Notes: generated from the letters alone by a model not told the origin. Numbered from the stretch's first letter, positions 32,270 through 45,397 are shown. The stretch: 64,000 nucleotides of DNA from Dermacentor variabilis (GCF_050947875.1 NC_134573.1:67544315-67608314), one strand, 5' to 3'. Translations and numbers: made by a program.

Positions 32270-33590
32270 CTAGCCGGGGAGTTCCTCGGGCGTCTACATT
32301 TCCGGAAGAAGTCCCTTCTTCGAGATTTGCCTCAAGTTAAGCCGAAGGCGTCTATCTCAAGACCGACGGGTGTACACAAGTGGGCACTTCTCTTCATTCT
32401 GTACTGGACGCGTAGAACTCAGCGAGTGTCGTTCATTACTTTCTAGAGTTCTGTGAAAACCCATCTGAATTACATTGTGGTGTGCCTAGCTGAACCGTGC
32501 ATATGCTTACGCAACCGCCTTATTTGAAGAATATAGTTCGCTGAGTTTCGACAAATCTGTGCTCTGACTCGGTCTTTGGACCACGACCGGCTTTCGCTGC
32601 CGCACCAGAAGGCCTCTTATTAATTATATATCTGTGCTTTCGTGGGGTGGGTTTCGGAAACTGATAAGACGGCTTTAAAATATGGCCCCGCGCTGGCGCC
32701 TCGTTCGCGTGGTGTGCGACAATATTTCTGGCATCCGCGAAAGGACCTTTTGGTGTGAATGGTGTGTCCATAATCGGGAGAAAGAGCCTAGGGTCGTTCA
32801 CATTGCCATTGTAAACGATTTTGAGTATTGCACCACGTTTCGCTAACTTGTGTGCAGAAATCAGTTCCATAGTCGAAATCTAGGCAGATACTTTTTGCAC
32901 GCGGCTAGATTTCTGAAGGGCATCGTGGATCTCGAGAAATTTGTTGCCCTCAGTGAGAAGATAGGTCTTTCCGGAACTGATCAAACTACGGAAGTGGGTT
33001 AGCCAGAAGGGAAAATAAGCTGGGCTTCTTCGATTTTCCACTTCTGGTTACCCGCGGGCTGCCAGAGCCAGCCAGAGCGTCTTCGTTTTTCTCGTGTTGC
33101 TCCGCCCACCGCGCACGCATTTCCGCCGGGCGTTCGTTTTGCTCGGGCTGGACGGTTCTGGATACCCGCGGGCTGCTAGAACCTGCCAGGACGATTTTTT
33201 TCTGGCTGTTCTCTGGAAGTTCTCTGGCTAGCAGACGACTAAAAGAGGCGATGGGAACTCGCCGCCATCTTTGCGCGGACTTCACGGATTGCAAGTAAAA
33301 CTCTTGCTTGGGCTAGTTGGTTCACGCTTGAATGCTCATGCACATAGGCGCCGATCCGGTCGTTTGTGTCCTACTTCAGTCGTTGTCTTTTGCGCCTTGC
33401 CTTTACTCATTCACGGATTGCAACGCGGGCGCTTGAGGACTTAAATTTACCTCGCTCAGCCAAATGTCTACGGTCATCTTCGGATTTCCTTAATTCTGGC
33501 ATTATCTATTTAGGTGCTAACGCTCCGTTCCGCATTGCGAAGCGGTGCGATACGAGCAGTGGTGAACCGTTCGAAGCTTTTGTGTATGTA
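32270..33590. other. No gene recognised
   Basis: A 116-codon minus-strand frame (32520-32870) is rich in Lys/Pro/Arg with no domain. A short stretch near 33028-33075 (TCTTCGATTTTCC, CTTCTGG) is similar in reverse to 36345-36400 ahead of the gag relic, suggesting both derive from one LTR-element leader. A 15-bp class inverted repeat (CCAGAAGGGAAAAT and ATTTTCCACTTCTGG) lies at 33003-33048. Confidence 0.35.
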
Positions 33591-35312
33591 TTAAATTAGG
33601 CAGCAAAGGGACCCCACAGGGCTCTGTGCTCTCGCCCTTTCTTTTCAATGTGGCCATGATCAAACTCCCTGAAAGACTGGATGCTATTGAAGGACTAAAC
33701 CACAGCATGTACGCTGATGACATCACGCTGTGGATAGCTAGGGGCAGCGATGCCCAAATAGAGGAAACCCTCCAAAGGGCTATCCAGGCAGTTGAAGGTT
33801 ACGTCGGACCTAGAGGACTTAAATGTTCACCGCAAAAATCGGAACTGCTTCTATACCAGCCGAAAGGCAGGGCCAGTAAGGAGGAACCGCAAATCTCCCT
33901 CACAGCTGGGGGGATCCCCATTCCAAAAGTGGACAAAATCAGAGTACTGGGACTTTTGATTCAGGCCAACAGCTTTAATGGCGAAACAATAAGGAAACTA
34001 GACGGCTGCGCAGTGCAGACCATGAGGCTGATCCGCAGGATTGCCAACAGGCGGTCCGGGGTGAGAGAAGCGAATCTAGTTAGGCTAGTCCAGGCCTTTG
34101 TTATAGGTAGAATAGATTATGTTGCTCCCTTCCTCGGTTTTAGGTCATTCGAGAAGAAGAAGATTGAGGGCATCATACGTAAAAGTATAAAACAGGCGCT
34201 GGGCTTCCCATCCGCACTGCAAATGAAAAGCTTTTAGCTCTAGGGCTCCACAGCACTCTTGAGGAGATTATTGAAGTAGTGAGGATCTCGCAGTATGAGA
34301 GACTTGCGGGAAGCCCTACGGACAGGAAAATCCTAGCTAGGCTAGGCATAACCTATGAGGGGCAGGAAGGCATCAAAGTCGACCTGCCGCGAAGCGTGCG
34401 AAACCGACTAATAATCCCACCACTACCTCAAAACACGCACCCAATCCATCACAAGGACCGCAGAGAAACGGGCGGAGGCTCTTGAGAAGCGTTTCAAAAA
34501 CTCGAAGGACGTGCTCTACGTTGATGCTGCAGACTATGGCAACGGCCGCATGGCCCTAGCTGTAGCGAGCGCTGAAACTAGATTGATAGCCAGTGGCACA
34601 GTTCCAACGGATTGCTCTCAGATTGGAGAAGAATCTGCCATAGCACTTGCAATTGCAAGTACTTCAGCCAGAATTATAGTCAGCGACTCTAAGGTTGCGG
34701 TGATGAACTTTGCCTGACGCAGAATTTCTCCCGAGGCGAACAGAATCCTGCAGACCTGCAGAGATAGCAGGAAAATTGAAATAATCTGGGCACCTGCGCA
34801 CGCCTCCCTCGCTGGGAACGAGGCGGTCCACGAATTAGCTCGAGGACTTACATTTCGAGCTGGTGGGCTAGCCGAAGGCTTCGTGGGGCGGGACCGCTTA
34901 GTGTGTTAGAGAGAGATCACACAACACTACAGACTAGGGCGAGTTAAATATCCTCCGGCTGATATATCCTTAAACAAGAGCCAGGCCTCCACTTGGCGTC
35001 GCCTGCAAACCAACTCGTTTCCAAGCCCGGTGTCGTGCAGCCTCTACTACCCGGGTCAGTACTCCAGCCAGTGTAAGCTATGTAAAGCCAGGGCTAATCT
35101 TAATCACATTCTGTGGGAATGCCCACAGGCTCCCTCTGAGGGAAGAATAATGTCTTTAGAACAATGGGAGACCTTATTACTCAGCTCTGATCCGGAGATT
35201 CAACTGAAGACCGTCCGACTGGCCGAAACTGCCGCTAGGGTCCAAGGACTCCTGGCCGTCGTCTAGGTGGGAAGGCTTTAACATCTGTTGAACAAATAAA
35301 GTTTTACAATCC
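33590..35312 (+). mobile_element. I-like non-LTR retrotransposon with RNase H, 5'-truncated
   Basis: Begins inside the reverse transcriptase (GTPQGSVLSPFLFNVAMI), with the catalytic SMYADDITLW at about 33704-33733. A long thumb and connection region follows to 34237. An RNase H domain (VLYVDAADYGNGRMAL, at 34510) comes next, with EESAIALAIA and VSDSKVAV, and then the late WAPAHASLAGNE motif. The C-terminal cysteine motif is CKLCKARANLNHILWECP (35075-35130). RNase H in a LINE points to the I group (I, R1/LOA or ingi relatives). The 3' end is AATAAAGTTTTACAATCC followed by a GT repeat. Stops at 34235, 34484, 34715 and 34907 and frameshifts show decay. Confidence 0.8.
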
Positions 35313-36230
35313 AAATGTGTGTGTATGTGTGTGTGCCCCATGAAGGCTTCTTCGCGGCGGTGATGAGCGCGCCGCGCTCTCATGCGTGCATGTTATCTGC
35401 ACCGTGTTCCTCGCAAGTTGTAGACGCTCATTCACACATTGCGGCACATTTTGGGTTGGTCTTTCTCTGGTGGCGTTCCTTTTCACATATCTCGAGTATG
35501 TATGCGGAGATATCTCGCTTTTCTGCAGTTAGCGAAGGGTTTGCAGCTAGCCCGTGTTCGCTCCGTCTCTCCGTCATATGCTTGGATGGCAACTCGAAAC
35601 CGTTATGCGTTCGAACTGCAGGCCGTTGATCTAAGAATGCACTGATTGAGTAATAGGCACACGTACATTAGACACACGTACATTGGCTTATTGCTCTCAT
35701 GATCGCGACTAATGCCGTTTTTCGTGTGAAACGTTTCGCTGGTCACAGGCGGCGTGCATTTTCATGCGCCAACCGCGTCCCCAGCTCCTTAGGGTCAAAA
35801 TGAGAAGCACCATTAGCCACGACAAACGTTGTGAAATCGGAGCCCAAGCAGGTCAGCACGAAATTTTATGCGTATGTGACGTACCCGATATCCTGCTTTT
35901 TCATGTCTTGTGAAGTGATGACACAACGCCAACTCATCAATGTCGCCAGTGGGCGACGTGATCGCTGCGGGCAGGATCCTCGAGCGATCGCTTTCGAGGA
36001 TACAATCACTTACGCGCGATTTCGCATCTTGTCATGGGACGCGTCGGAGGCAATCTGTCGCGCTGCGCAAGGTGAGGTTGGCCCAGTGCGCCTCATGCCC
36101 CGAGTCGCGCGAAATCGCGCGAAAGTGATCGTATCCCTGAATGCAACTATATATTTTCAAGCTGGCAACGCGTAAACGGGCCGACTACGCCGAGCGCGCG
36201 CCGGCCTCACCGGGCGCTGCCATGCTGTAG
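35313..36230. other. No gene recognised
   Basis: GT microsatellite at 35315-35335, then sequence with overlapping short frames on both strands and no motif. Confidence 0.35.
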
Positions 36231-36424
36231 CATGTTTACATTCGGCCAGTTGTCCCTGCTTTCGATTTTGCAAACTTCGGGCAGGTTCGGGTTGTCTTGG
36301 GATCCCAGCCCACGTGACTTCCTATCAGGACTGGAGCTAGCTGGCTGCCATCTGGCTGCCAGCGGGCTGCCAGAACTTCGAAAATCGAAGAGGCCCTCTG
36401 TGGAAACAGAGAAACTATAGCGGC

Positions 36425-37050
36425 CGAAAGGGTCAAAGAGGAAAGAGAGGCGAAAGAGCGAAAAGAAGAAAGGGGTGAACGAAGGAGAGATAAAAGAACA
36501 AAGAGAAGCCGAAATAGCTGAGAGAGAAAGACAAAAACAGCACGAGTTAGAACTCGAACGACTTCGTTTGCAACAGCGCACAGACAGGAGTCGATAGCAC
36601 TGAAAGGGAGGAAACTAGCTTCCGTCTGAACCCAAGCAAGCTACTTGTGGCATTCCATGAGAGAAAAGATAACCTGGATGCTTACTTGCACAGGTTGGAC
36701 ACAGTTCCTAAAAGCTAGAATTGCCCAGAGGACCAATGGGCCACTGCGTTGAGCACGTGTGTGAGACCAATGGGCTACTGCGTTGAGCACGTGTTTGAGT
36801 GGCGAAGCACTTAGTGTGAGGGTAGGCTGACACCAACGGATGCCTCTAATTATGGAAGGGTGAAAACCGCTCTACTAAAGAGATTTAGGTTCACCGTAGA
36901 AGGCTTCCGAGATACGTTTAGGACCGGGAAGCTTGCCGATGGAGGGGGGGGGGGCAAGGCTGCTGCGCAATCTGTCGCGCGGCTCAGCCACTATATCGAT
37001 AGACGGACCGAACTTTCAGAGGCTGCGCAGGATGTATAGTCGAAAGTCGT
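36425..37050 (+). pseudogene. Relic of a Ty3/gypsy-type gag gene
   Basis: A glutamate/lysine/arginine-rich coiled-coil-like opening (AERVKEEREAKERKEERGER) is followed, in a shifted frame, by NPSKLLVAFHERKDNLDAYL with HRLDTV and then DQWATALSTC. Further pieces are TPTDA.NYGRVKTALLKRF, FRFTVEGFRD and SHYIDRRTELSEAAQD. This order matches gag capsid regions of arthropod Ty3/gypsy elements. A direct repeat of about 45 bp (GACCAATGGGCYACTGCGTT and following, 36731 and 36765) and several frameshifts break it. No pol follows. Confidence 0.55.
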
Positions 37051-37174
37051 AAAACTATTGGCGTTAATACGACCATTGTAAAGCTCCAGAAATCTAGCGT
37101 TTTACGATAATGTCATAAATGTTGGCAAATATGAAATACAAACACATGACAGCATAGAGAAGAAAAAAAGTACG

Positions 37175-37900
37175 TTATTTCCCCACGCTAGTTTCAAAAC
37201 AAGACTTAAGACTTGGTTGAAGTTCATCATCAGTTAGATTTAACCGATCATTAAACACTCTGCTAAAGAAAGAGTACTTGAAGCAATGAACACGTGTGCG
37301 AAAGGGAGTAACTGCTTGATTATGACTTTGTTTGGTGGCATATCTGGATGACAAAGAGATTAATTTTGACATATCACTGTCGAAGTGTCCATTAATTAGC
37401 TGGTAACAAAAATTAAGATGGGAACAGAGATTCCTCTGGGACGCGATAGGTAAATTAGCCTTGGGAAAAGGAGCTGTTATTGAAGAGCGTCCAAGACTGT
37501 TATTGTAAAGCAGACAACATAATCTTTTTTTATTTTATCAATTTTGTCAATATCAGTTTTAGTAAAAAAGTCCCAGATTATAGAAGCATGTTCTACTATT
37601 GGTAAGACGACAGTAGGCTATCAGCCGAACAGCAAGGGTTTACAATTTTAAACCTCTTCGAAGAAAGAACAGTTACCGGTTTAGATTAGCTGTAACGTGG
37701 TCAATGTACTTTGACCGATGAAGGGTGTTATTATCCAATGTCCCAAGTATTTCAATTGAGTTGCTTTAGCTAGAAGCAGATTATTTGGACAACAGCTAAA
37801 TTTTAAAGGTTTTCGTTTCAGAGAAATGGACAAAAAGTCTTTTTGACATTGATTTACCTCTGCCAGAATCGGCAACCTCCAATGACCTTCTTGAAGTCCC
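37175..37900 (-). mobile_element. CR1/Jockey-like LINE, C-terminal RT remnant
   Basis: Minus-strand pieces in order: ATQLKYLGHW (37730-37760), then a degenerate EHASIIWDFFTKTDIDKIDK (37530-37590), then FDSDMSKLISLSSRYATKQS with VTPFRTRVHCFKYSFFSRVF and NDRLNLTDDELQ (37175-37390). The last part is the tail seen in CR1/Jockey proteins. Multiple stops and frameshifts; no 3' tail recognised. Confidence 0.6.
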
Positions 37901-38644
37901 GATTCAGCTTATGTCGGTCAGAAGCACTTTTGACCTCCGAGCAATTAACACAATGATCAGAGTACAATATAAATTTAACTTAAATATCTGTTACTGTGCC
38001 ATTAACGAGTATCATAAAGGAAGTGGTCCTAGTATGGACCTTTGTGGGATGCCAGTGTCTGCTAAAAGTCGTAATGAAGAGTGTCCTTTGCAAAAAACAT
38101 ATTGCCTCCGGTTTCTTATGTAAACTTAAAAACTGGGGGGGAATTCACTAAGCGAACTTACGAACAAATTTTTACGGAAGAAAAATCTTACGAAAAAGCG
38201 CATTCACAAACTTAAAACTGTTCGTAAGATCAGCAAGCTTGGTGCGCCCGCCGCGGCAAAGACAAGCGCTGTAGTAAAAAAAAAAAAAAGGCGTGTATGT
38301 ATTGGTAGCACAGGTGCGAACTTCAGTACTTGTGGTAATAGAGAGCGTAAGTCTATTCACAAAACCTGAACAGTCGTAGCAACTGCCAAAGTAAGAAAAA
38401 AAAATTCTATGATTGAGGTGCAGCATTCTTACGAACATAAGCATGTCTCTCTGTGCTGCTCGAGCTGACATGAGTAAACACTGGAACGCGCTGTTACGGC
38501 CCATTGGCCAGAGGGCACAAGTGATAGGCAAGGATGACGCATGCTTATATCTTTGTGACGCGTTTCGATTTTTCACCTCAAAGTACATACGCAGGTATGT
38601 ACATACATAATTGTATTGGGCGTGCGCTGCTGTGGAAGGCAGTA

Positions 38645-39326
38645 GAGAGTATTAAAATTGGGGCCCCAAAGAGCTTTGCGGGTGTTAGCGTTGGGGCACG
38701 CAGGAGTGAATAGTTTTAGAATAGCGCTTTGCGTTTGCGGATACCGCCTTGCGCTTTCAGCGCCACTACAGCGTCAAAGAAAAGCTATTATAAATATTAA
38801 AATAACATATACCATTTTATGATAAGAGGAGTAATATTGACATACGTGTTTGCGCGTTTAATTACGATTTATAGGTTATTTCATAGGAGCAAGCAATTAG
38901 TTGCGCTTAGTTTTGAGTAACCAAATTTACGTGCCTTCACCAGCCAATTTAAGCCGTGTTAATCCTACTAGCCATGAAATCGACAAGCGAATTCAGAACT
39001 TCAGCAGTGTCTAATGAATCAATCTTCATAATACACGTTAGTTGAGAGAAAGCGACAATTGCAGTCACTTCGCCTTGCTTGCGAACTTCAGGCGTTACCA
39101 AGAATCGAACCCACGTTGGTTCTAGGTTAGAGCCGTTGTTTCGATGGGTGCCGCCATGTTTGTTTACGCAAAGATTTTTGGGCAGCGCTTGGGACACCCG
39201 CTAAATCAGTGAAATAGCGTGCCCGAGGCAAAACCTTACCGCAGTTTGTGTCTCGCGCATGCGCAGTGGTTTCGACGCTATTTCTTTGGTGTCCCAAACA
39301 TTTTAAGCCCCTGTTCTAAAACTCTC
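38645..39326. mobile_element. MITE with TA target duplication (682 bp)
   Basis: The left end reads GAGAGTATTAAAATTGGGGC after TA (38643-38644). The right end, on the minus strand, reads GAGAGTTTTAGAACAGGGGC, bounded by TA (39327-39328). The interior has no coding capacity but includes a second similar AGTTTTAGAATAGCGC segment at 38711. A Tc1-mariner-type origin is likely from the TA site. Confidence 0.65.
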
Positions 39327-39329
39327 TAG

Positions 39330-40120
39330 TAACGTTAATGCTGTGCTGCGAACTTCTGCTTAAATTCTGATAGGCTTTGTTTCCTTATGCGCGCAATAGC
39401 ATGAATTTTCATACTCGTCATGATACTCAAGGTAGTAACAAATAGACGTGTAGTGCCCGTCCCTGACAACCATCAAGTTTGTCATTGATCTGTTTTGAGC
39501 TCTTCTATCGACGCTTTTAGGGCTGTAATTCTCCATGCCAGATGAAACAACAACAAACGCTTAAACGTTCCTAATTATCAAAACTTGTTGCTGTTGTTCA
39601 ATTCACTTTCGTATTTCGTGTTGTTAGGCTCAGCTTTCTATTATACTGCTCATAGTTTCAATTCAGCACTAGGCCGAAGCAATGTGGTGTCTGTGCCTAC
39701 GGTTCTGCTCATCTTGTGGCCTAGAGTATGAGCGAATGTATTCGTACGACGGACGGCAATCCTGTCTATGTATGAAGCGGGACGTGAATACTCGAACAAG
39801 AGTGATCCTATGAAATAAAATATAGACTCTTAAAAAAGTTTGCATACTTTGGGGCGTATTTTGTACCACAACGATCATCGTAATCTGCCTTCCCCGTATT
39901 TCTTTCATTTAACGCTTCGAGCCCGGTATTTCCAAGTCGCGAACGACATGCGCGTTATCAGCGTGTCATAGCATTCTCGACGGGAAAGTAGCGAGCGCAG
40001 CGTTTTTAAGTAAGAAAACGCAAGCATGGAAGATGAAGATTATCGTTGTGGGACAAATATACACTGCTTTAAGGGTGTACCTCACGAACGGAGCGAATAG
40101 GTACTGAGGCATGAGTCCAT
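39330..40120. other. No gene recognised
   Basis: AT-rich with short frames. Nothing beyond ordinary intergenic sequence was noticed. Confidence 0.35.
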
Positions 40121-40163
40121 ACACACACACACGCTCGCGCGCACACACAAACACGCACACACA

Positions 40164-40426
<263 letters not shown>

Positions 40427-40739
40427 CTCCGGACTAACATCAGGCCTGGGCAACATGACGTCACCCATGTCGTTCAGTCGCTTTGTGCGATGTTCTTTAT
40501 ATCTTTCCCTCCTCTCACTTAAGAAACCCGTCATAAACGTTTGTGAATTCAGCGCAAGAAATTTTTGCATATTATTGAATTGTCGTTATTGAAAGTTAGC
40601 GCCAAGCGTGTGCGTCGTCTCTGTTCTTCTTTTGTCCTTTTTTCGATGCTCTACGCCTTTTGCCTCTATCATGAAATACTAACAAACCCTACGTGCAACT
40701 ATAGTCAACTCTAGTTACCCTGACATGCGCTAGCTGATT

Positions 40740-41060
40740 CGAAGTTGTGCCTGCAAATTTCCTTATTTCATTACCCCATCTAATTTTCTGCCGTCTTTGA
40801 CAACGCTTCCTTTCTCTATGGCCCACCCTGTATTTCTAATGGACCAGCGATTAACCGCCCTACGAACTACGTGGCCTGCACATGCAGCTCCAATTTTTCC
40901 TCGTAAAATCGACTACCACTATACCCCTGTTTGCTCTGTGATCCACACCGCTCTGTTCATGTCCCAACGTTATAGGCCTCAGCTTTTCCCTTCCATCGCT
41001 TGTTTTAGTTGTCCTTAACTTGTCCTCTAGCTTCAGTGTTAACCTCCGAGTTTCTGCCCC
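40740..41060 (-). mobile_element. RTE retrotransposon copy C, fragment
   Basis: Aligns on the minus strand with the C-terminal RTE coding region of copies A and B: AATTTTCTGCCGTC, GGACCAGCGATTAACCGCC, TGGCCTGCACATGCAGCTCC, GTCCTTAACTTGTCCTCTAG and CCGAGTTTCTGCCCC mark the same landmarks in order. More diverged than copies A and B. It ends at 41060 where a Ty3/gypsy relic begins without an LTR. Confidence 0.7.
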
Positions 41061-44000
41061 ATGTGGTGGCGCATGTTTATTTTCAACGACGACTCAGGAA
41101 ACTCCTCACCGGAGCGTAGGTTCGATTCGTCCGCGTTGCAGATGGCGGTACATACTGTCCCTATCGTCGGCATGTTTACGGCACGTGTTAGTATCGCCTG
41201 CCGCTACACTCATGGTATCTTCGCCGTGATTGCTCATTGCCCCCACGACCTAATTCACGGACTCGATTTTCTCTCTGGGAATTCGGCTTTTATACAATGT
41301 TCTGCCAGTACCCTTCGCCTTGAGTTGCCCATCCTCTCAGAACCTTCGGACGCACCCCCGTGCCGCTTACGCCCCACCGGCTTTATTACCCTGCCACCAA
41401 AGTTATTAGTCTATATTGAACTGTCGTATTCACCACCTGTTCCTGATGGCAAGTACCTCGTCACTGTTTTGTCCGACATTCCACTGCAGGATGACGTCAC
41501 CGTACCTCATAGTGTTCCTGTTATTAGTGTTAACTGGACCCACATGCCTATCTTTAACTTTGCCTTTCCAAAGCAAATTCTTCCACAAGGTATTTGCCTT
41601 GCCAACGTTGTTTCTCTGGGCGACCATCAAGTGGCTGCTTTAACAACCGATGAGTCTTCCGAGCTTAGCAGGCCCCTCGTGCCAGGCTCCTGCGCCGATC
41701 CCAACCTAAAAGAATGGTTGCGGCGTACCTGTCCTCTGCGCAGACTGAAAATCTTCGCAAAGTTTTATCGCACTACCGAGACATTTTCGACTTCGACGAT
41801 CGCCCTTTAGGCCAGACGCTTGCGGTCAAGCATTGCATTCATACTGGCGATGCTACACCTATATTCACCGACCACCATATCGACTTTCTGCGTTGGAACG
41901 CGGAGCAATCCGAAGTGAAGTGAACAAAATGCTTGCCAAAAACATCATTGAGACGAAGCACGGCACGTGCCACTTCTGTGCAGACTAGCATCATCCGAAC
42001 AACATTACTAAGAAAGGCGTCTACCCGCTCCCACGTATAAACGACGCCCTTTGACTGCCTGCACGGTTCCACCTATTTCTCTTCTATTGATCTTCGTTCT
42101 CGATACTGGCAGATTGCTGTTGACGATATGGACAGAGAAAAGACCGCATTCATAACACCCGTTGGCCTATACCAATTTAAAGCGATCCCCTTTGGATTAT
42201 GCAACGCTCCGGCCACCTTCGAGCAAATGATAAACTCCTTGCTCCAAGGTTTTAAATGGCCCACATGTTTCTGCTACCTCGACGATGTCATCATCTTCCC
42301 GCCAACGTTCGACACTCACTTTGAGCGTCTAGAAACTATACTTGACGTTTTTCGAACGGCAAAGCTGCAACTCAACTCGTCAAAATGTCGTTATAGCCCT
42401 CGCCAAATTACTGTCCTGTATGGGCCATCTCGTCGAGGCTTCTGGAGTACAGCCTTATCTAGACAGAACTCGCCCTGTCCGAGGCTTTCCGGCTCCGAAG
42501 ACAGCCGGAGACGTTCGATGATTTGTAGGGCTATCCTCGTACGTTCGTCGTATTGTTCAAGATTTTGCGGCAATTGTTAGAGCACTCACTAACCTTTTGA
42601 AGAAAGGCGTGCAATTCTCGTGCATGGGGTACTTCAGAAGCCGCCGCCTTCTCTTGTCTCGCCACTCTTCTCACCTCACCACCCATCCTCGCCCACTTCG
42701 ACCTTGATGCCCCTTCAGAATTGCGCACAGATGCCAGCGGTCATGGCATTGGTCCTGTCCTTACCCAGTGTCAGCGTGTCCAGGATCGCGCTATTGCTTA
42801 TGTAAGCCGCCTCCTATCCCCATCGGGGCGCAACTATTCTATTACGGAAACGAAATGTCTTGCTGTTGTCTGGGCGGTTGCGAAGTTCCGTCCCTACCTC
42901 TACTGTCATCCTTTCTCCGTAGTCACTGGCCGTCATGTTCTTTGTTGACTCTCATCGCTAAAGGATCCTACAGGCCGGCTTTGTCGATCGGCGTTAAGGC
43001 TCCAAGGGTTTTTATATTCCGTGGTTTACAAGTCTGGCCGCCTGCGCCAAGACGCTGACAGCTTGCCGCGTTACCTTGGTGACGACTCTTATCCCTCAAA
43101 TACATACTGACAGTGCTGCTTGCGTTTTCTCAGTATCACAGCTTCTTCACATCGCCAACGAGCAACGCCGTTACGACTACATCAAAGCACTCATCGACCA
43201 TTTTGAACATTGTGCGGCCGATGCTACACTACAAATCTTCGTCCACCGCGACGGTACTCTGTACCGTCGTAATCTTCATCCACACGGCTTTGATTTTCCA
43301 CTTGTTATACCTAAACACCTTCGCTCAACCGTCCTAGAAAGTTTCACGACGCACCAGCGGCGGGACACCTCGGTGTATTTCGAACCTACGATCGAGTACG
43401 CCAGCGTTTATTCTTTCCGGACCTTGCCCACTCCATACGACGTTACGTCGCCATTTCTGACCTATGCCAATGACGCAAGAAGCCATCCCAGTTAACCACC
43501 GGTTACCTGCAGCCACTTAATATCCCGGCCGAGACCTTCCTTCGGCTTATACCTTCTTGGCCCTCTTCCGATATCTACATCAGGGAACAAGTGGGTTATG
43601 CTGTCACTGCGGCCGTACAACGCGACCCGCTACGCCATAACACGCGCTCTACCGGCCAGTTGCGCAACTGATGTTGCGGACTTTCTCCAACACGATACCA
43701 TCTGGATGCACGTTTTCCGCGTCAAGTACTCACATCCGCAGCCATACGTTTCTGTCCAAAGTAATTTACGACATCACGCATGTCTGCTTTATGCAGCATG
43801 AATTTACCACCTCCTACCATCAACAAACAAACGGCCCCACTGAGCGTTTGAAACGAACCGTTACAGACATGCTATTGCAGTACGTTTCAGCCGACCACCG
43901 TGACTGGGACCTTGCTCTACCTCACATTACCTTAACTTTTTCCCTTTCGAAACTGCTGGCTATTCAACGTTCTACATCTTGTAGGGCGGAGAACCAACGA

Positions 44001-44437
44001 TACCATAAACACTGTGCTTACGTCCACCACAGCTTCAACTAGTGATTATGCCTGCGATGTTTTTGCCCGTGCTGACCATGCTCGCCAACTTGCACGCGCT
44101 CGTCGAAGTGTCTCAAGACAAACAGAGCACCGCTACAACCTCCGTCACAATGATGTCCATTTGTCGTCCGACACTCTCGTATTGCTTTGGTCACCATCTC
44201 GTAAAGTTGGCCTTTGTGAAAAACTACTCTCCTGTTACACAGGCACGCGTATCGCGCGTTCCGCAAAGTTACCGATATCACCCACGAAATAATTCTAGCC
44301 ACGTCCGCTATACGTCCTCCACTGTGACAACCAGTGGCATTTTCTCCGTCGCCAGACTCACGCCTTACGACTCTCCGCGTTCCTTAGATATTCAACAGCA
44401 CCGGGACGGCGCTTTTTCCACCGGGAGGGGGGGGGGG
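41061..44437 (+). pseudogene. Ty3/gypsy pol relic (protease to integrase), heavily frameshifted
   Basis: Starts inside the protease (DLIHGLDFLSGNSAFIQCSA, 41250). A linker follows, then reverse transcriptase with IDLRSRYWQIAVDDMDREKT, IPFGLCNAPATFEQM and the catalytic CYLDDVIIF (42272-42298). RNase H begins LRTDASGHGIGPVL (42720) with ITETKCLAVVWAVAKFRPYL. Integrase pieces include FVHRDGTLYRRNLHP (43232), TTSYHQQTNGPTERLKRTVT (43804) and a C-terminal HRYNLRHNDVHLS segment (44129). Gag and the 5' LTR are absent; the left edge abuts an RTE fragment. At least seven frame changes or stops. Confidence 0.8.
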
Positions 44438-44706
44438 TAGTATAACGATACCATCGACAGATGCTCAAGAGCCGCAAGAAAGACGATGGTGTATCTGGGC
44501 TCTTGGCGCGAGCGAGTGTCTGCCTGGCAGTCTGACTCCAGTGTAAGTGCAGTGTAAATAGCCTTTTTTGACCGTGTCTTTCCACACGCTGAAATATGTA
44601 TGCGGTCATGATATTTTCGATAAATTATACGATGTGGACCACATAATAGCAAACGACCAGCAAGACAGACCACGTTGCCCGCAACCGTTGGCGACGTGGC
44701 AGTAAC
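44438..44706 (+). repeat. Probable 3' LTR of the Ty3/gypsy relic
   Basis: A polypurine tract (GGGAGGGGGGGGGG, 44424-44437) is followed by TAGTATAACGATACCATCGA. The sequence runs to about GGCAGTAACC (44706). The expected leading TG is missing and no second LTR is present for comparison, so the limits are approximate. Confidence 0.5.
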
Positions 44707-44758
44707 CAATTTAAAAAAATGCTTTGGTCTCAGACGCCAAAAACATATAGCGTATGTG

Positions 44759-44916
44759 TGTATCCGTGCCGCGAAGGACTTGACAACAGCAAGATAGCCA
44801 GAACAAGAACGCAGGTTTATTGGGAAGTGTTGTTTTTATAGCCGACCGAGTGATAACGGGCCGACCGCAGCGCGCATGTCAGGAACAGGCGCACGGTCAT
44901 GCACGCGCCTGATACA
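44759..44916 (-). repeat. 3' LTR of the minus-strand Ty3/gypsy element
   Basis: TGTATCCGTGCCGCGAAGGA through GCGCCTGATACA, 158 bp, with TG and CA ends. It differs from the other LTR at few positions (for example, a 3-bp AGA difference in the AACAAGAACGC stretch). On the sense strand the preceding ACACGAAAGGA is the likely purine tract. Confidence 0.85.
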
Positions 44917-45098
44917 TCCTTTCGTGTGAACAAACAAAACAGACTCTTGACATTAGTTAAGCAATTTGATTAAATGCCTCGTCATAGTGAAGGCGTTGCG
45001 AGGGTCTAGTGTTCCGGGACGACCTTCTCGGAGCTGGGGTCTGCACAGAATCCGGTGTTGGCCTTCCTTAAGTGTTGGCTGTGCACTGTTGTGCCCCA

Positions 45099-45397
45099 TC
45101 AGTCATTCGTGACGATTCCGAGCGATGTTGACCCGGCCGAAGAATGCACTGCAGGTACCTGAGGGTTGTCGACAGGCCTGCTCGATTCGGTTATGTCGTC
45201 CCCGTCTTCGCTGCTCGTCTCAGCATACGGCTCATCCGTTCGTATGAGGTGTTTGCGGTTGCGCCGCAGAACTTGCCCATCTTCAGTCACCAGCTGGTAG
45301 GACCTTGGAGCTTGCGTGCCTCTTACCCTCCTTTTCCGGGACCACGTTCTGGTTCCTCGCAGCCGTACTACGTCTCCTCGAGAAAGCCTCAACAAAG
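45099..45397 (-). pseudogene. Integrase C-terminal domain and end of pol
   Basis: The minus-strand frame reads LLRLSRGDVVRLRGTRTWSR, then RRVRGTQAPRSYQLVTEDGQ and VLRRNRKHLIRTDEPY, ending in a serine/aspartate-rich tail and a stop at 45099. This is the SH3-like integrase tail that follows HTQGKP in the part at 49771 onward; the LINE split the two. Confidence 0.8.

Noticed and set aside
32520..32870. A 116-codon minus-strand frame
   Set aside because: No recognisable domain, and flanking sequence is repeat-like; left unannotated as a gene.
39075..39150. tRNA or SINE head (a GGGTTCGATTC B-box-like stretch on the minus strand near 39100)
   Set aside because: No matching A box at the right distance and no cloverleaf could be drawn. 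It also lies inside the MITE at 38645-39326.
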